A stretch of 27,452 nt of DNA, taken from contig QGVE01000016.1 in the NCBI GenBank assembly GCA_003242675.1, positions 1 to 27,452 on the forward strand, in the 5' to 3' direction. The stretch comes from Bacillota bacterium (GTDB lineage: Bacteria; Bacillota_E; Symbiobacteriia; Symbiobacteriales; Symbiobacteriaceae). The position numbers and the translations under genes were made by a program. Shown here piece by piece: positions 26,032 to 27,452 of this stretch; position 1 is the stretch's first letter, and each line of letters begins with the position of its first letter. Below the pieces are notes generated by a model that worked only from the letters and a program-made list of their open reading frames with translations, ran no database searches and was not told the origin of the DNA.

Positions 26032-27216
26032 TTGGAGCGCAGGCTTGCAGAGTTGAACCCCCCGCAACGGCTCCTCATGGGGCCCGGTCCTTCCAACGTC
26101 GACCCGCGGATCCTGCGGGCGATGGCCACGCCGGTCATCGGCCACCTGGATCCGGCCTTCCTGGCGATCATGGATGAGACGATGGGCTGGCTCCGGGAGG
26201 TGTACCAGACCAAGAACCACCACACCGTGCCCATCTCCGCCACGGGCTCGGCCGGCGTGGAGACGATGATGGTCAACCTGCTGGAGCCCGGGGACGACGT
26301 CGTGGTGGGGATCATCGGCTACTTCGGTCAGCGGATGGCGGAGGTGGCCTCGCGCACGGGGGCCAACGTCCGGGTGATCGAGGCGCCCCTGGGCGAGGCG
26401 ATCCCGCCGGAGCGGTTCGAGGAGGAGCTGCGGCGCAAGCCGGCGAAGCTGGTCGCCCTCGTGCACGCGGAGACGTCCACCGGGGCGGAGCAGGAGATCG
26501 CGCCGGTCGCCGAAATCGCCCACCGGTACGGCGCGCTGCTCGCGATCGACTGCGTGACCTCGCTGGGCGGCATGCCGGTCAAGATCGACGAGTGGGGCGT
26601 GGACGCGGCGGCGTCCTGTTCGCAGAAGTGCCTGGGGGCTCCGCCCGGGCTCTCGCCGGTCACGTTCAGCCCCCGGGCGATGGAGGTCGTCGCCAGGCGC
26701 AAGACCAAGTGCCAGTCGTGGTACCTGGACCTGAACCTGCTCTTCGAGTACTGGGGCGACGGCAAGGCCAACACCCGGGTGTTCCACCACACGGGGCCGA
26801 TCACGATGATCTACGCCATCCGGGAGGCCCTGCGGATCGTTCTGGAGGAGGGGCTGGAGGCCCGCTTTGCCCGGCACCACAAGGCGCACGAGGCGTTCGT
26901 CGCCGGGCTGGAGGCCATGGGTCTCAAGCTCTTCACCAAGGGGAAGCGGCTGCCGATGCTGAACGTGATCAACATCCCGGAAGGCATCGACGACCTGGCC
27001 GTCCGGCGCCGGCTTCTGGAGCAGAACATCGAGATCTCCGGCGGCTTCGGCCCCCTGGCCGGCAAGGTCTGGCGCGTCGGGCTGATGGGCGTGAACGCCA
27101 ACCCGGCGCCGGTGCTGACCCTGCTGAGCGCGCTGGAGGCGGCCCTGGTCGAGCAGGGGTACCGGTGCGAGCGGGGCGCGGCGGTCGAGGCGGCCCGTGC
27201 GGTGTACAAGCAGTAG
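26032..27216 (+). CDS. Class V aminotransferase, alanine/serine-glyoxylate aminotransferase family
   Basis: This PLP enzyme of the class V fold moves an amino group between a small amino acid (serine, alanine or a relative) and a keto acid such as glyoxylate; the exact substrates cannot be read here. MGPGPSNVDPRILRAM at the start, TGSAGVETMMVNLLEPGD for phosphate binding, AIDCVTSLGG with the PLP-contacting aspartate and SCSQKCLGAPPG with the Schiff-base lysine (about residue 199) are all family signatures. I prefer TTG 26032 because AGGAGG (26018-26023) is 8 nt upstream; ATG 26026 would leave only 2 nt. The length is 394 residues. A strong terminator follows. Confidence 0.9.
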   Translation: MERRLAELNPPQRLLMGPGPSNVDPRILRAMATPVIGHLDPAFLAIMDETMGWLREVYQTKNHHTVPISATGSAGVETMMVNLLEPGDDVVVGIIGYFGQRMAEVASRTGANVRVIEAPLGEAIPPERFEEELRRKPAKLVALVHAETSTGAEQEIAPVAEIAHRYGALLAIDCVTSLGGMPVKIDEWGVDAAASCSQKCLGAPPGLSPVTFSPRAMEVVARRKTKCQSWYLDLNLLFEYWGDGKANTRVFHHTGPITMIYAIREALRIVLEEGLEARFARHHKAHEAFVAGLEAMGLKLFTKGKRLPMLNVINIPEGIDDLAVRRRLLEQNIEISGGFGPLAGKVWRVGLMGVNANPAPVLTLLSALEAALVEQGYRCERGAAVEAARAVYKQ

Positions 27217-27233
27217 TCCGGAATGCAACGACG

Positions 27234-27268
27234 AAGCGGCTCTCCGGTTCTGCCGGGGAGCCGCTTTT
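27234..27268 (+). terminator. Intrinsic terminator of the aminotransferase gene
   Basis: A 14-bp stem, AAGCGGCTCTCCGG (27234-27247) with CCGGGGAGCCGCTT (27253-27266), one G-U pair and a 5-nt loop, leads into TTTT (27265-27268). It begins 17 bp after the stop. Confidence 0.85.
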
Positions 27269-27331
27269 GGGTTGTGGGCAGTGGGCAGTGGGTAGTGGGT
27301 AGTGGGTAGTGGGTCGTGAGTCGTGGGTTGT
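27269..27331 (+). repeat. G-rich heptanucleotide tandem repeat (nine units)
   Basis: Nine 7-bp units of consensus GGGYNGT run without gaps: GGGTTGT, GGGCAGT twice, GGGTAGT three times, GGGTCGT, GAGTCGT and GGGTTGT, with a decayed tenth unit (GAGACTC). Seven consecutive units carry GGG with 4-nt spacers, which fits the G-quadruplex pattern G3N4G3N4G3N4G3 on the + strand. The array abuts the terminator. Confidence 0.9.
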
Positions 27332-27452
27332 GAGACTCCTGATGTCAATACCTGAGCGAAGACATGTATATCAGTTGCATGGTCTATGCAGCTGAGGAGC
27401 GCTCCGGGAACGGCTTCAGGGCGCTGGGAGAGATCGACTGGTAAGCAAAGGT
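27332..27452. other. Unassigned sequence at the right edge
   Basis: About 120 bp follow the repeat. A 26-codon frame (ATG 27364 to TAA 27442) has no ribosome site and no recognisable product. AGCGC/GCGCT could form a small hairpin around 27400-27425. This may be the leader of a gene beyond the window; nothing firm can be called. Confidence 0.3.

Noticed and set aside
27269..27331. CRISPR array
   Set aside because: The units are 7-bp direct repeats with no spacers and no cas genes nearby.
27364..27444. Short 26-codon open frame at the right edge
   Set aside because: It has no ribosome binding site, no recognisable motif and too short a length to support.
27337..27452. T-box leader at the right edge
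   Set aside because: GGGAGAGATCGACTGG loosely recalls a T-box stem I element, but no specifier loop or T-box sequence is visible before the window ends.

Overview
The window is GC-rich chromosomal DNA (about 70% by eye) from a sporulating member of the Firmicutes lineage. It has spoIIE with a Spo0A-type promoter, long stretches of B. subtilis-like gene order, many GTG/TTG starts behind strong GGAGG ribosome binding sites, and type III pantothenate kinases. Gene content and GC best fit Symbiobacterium or a close relative; this is inferred from recognition, not from a database search. Nearly all genes are on the + strand; one molybdopterin gene is on the - strand.

Layout. 1-300: the right end of an ISL3-family insertion sequence, then tRNA-Glu(UUC) with its own promoter and a terminator-like hairpin. 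300-6360: spoIIE, tilS and ftsH, the block that in B. subtilis also lies beside tRNA-Glu but here lacks yabS, yabT and hprT. 6360-9417: a Nudix hydrolase and a pair of M16 peptidase-like genes, one without and one with the zinc motif. 9418-9893: a non-coding stretch with a candidate C-rich small RNA ending in a strong terminator, followed by the promoter of the histidine-utilisation operon. 9894-17726: hutH-hutU-ftcD-hutI-fchA-fhs, which turns histidine into glutamate and passes the formimino carbon to tetrahydrofolate. 17826-19566: folP-folB-folK, overlapping genes of folate synthesis. 19625-22402: a NadC-like gene that has lost much of the quinolinate-binding signature, a candidate stand-alone structured RNA of about 180 nt, and two tandem coaX paralogues. 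22484-24571: a lipoprotein of unknown function with three CX5C pairs. 24637-25356 (- strand): a MoaD-MoaE fusion. 25506-27216: a DUF151/bifunctional nuclease family protein and a class V aminotransferase. 27217-27452: a terminator, a G-rich heptanucleotide tandem repeat and about 120 bp I cannot assign.

How the genes work together. The centre of the window is a one-carbon/folate neighbourhood: folP/folB/folK make the folate skeleton, and the hut genes with ftcD, fchA and fhs load it with one-carbon units from histidine and formate. NadC-like and CoaX genes add a cofactor (NAD/CoA) theme. Compared with B. subtilis (spoIIE ... tilS-hprT-ftsH-coaX ... folP-folB-folK), the same genes are present but spread apart, with the M16 pair and hut cluster between ftsH and the folate genes.

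The least explained elements are the two candidate non-coding RNAs (about 9540-9794 and 20532-20713), the eroded NadC paralogue, the paired CoaX copies with different motif losses, and the CX5C lipoprotein.
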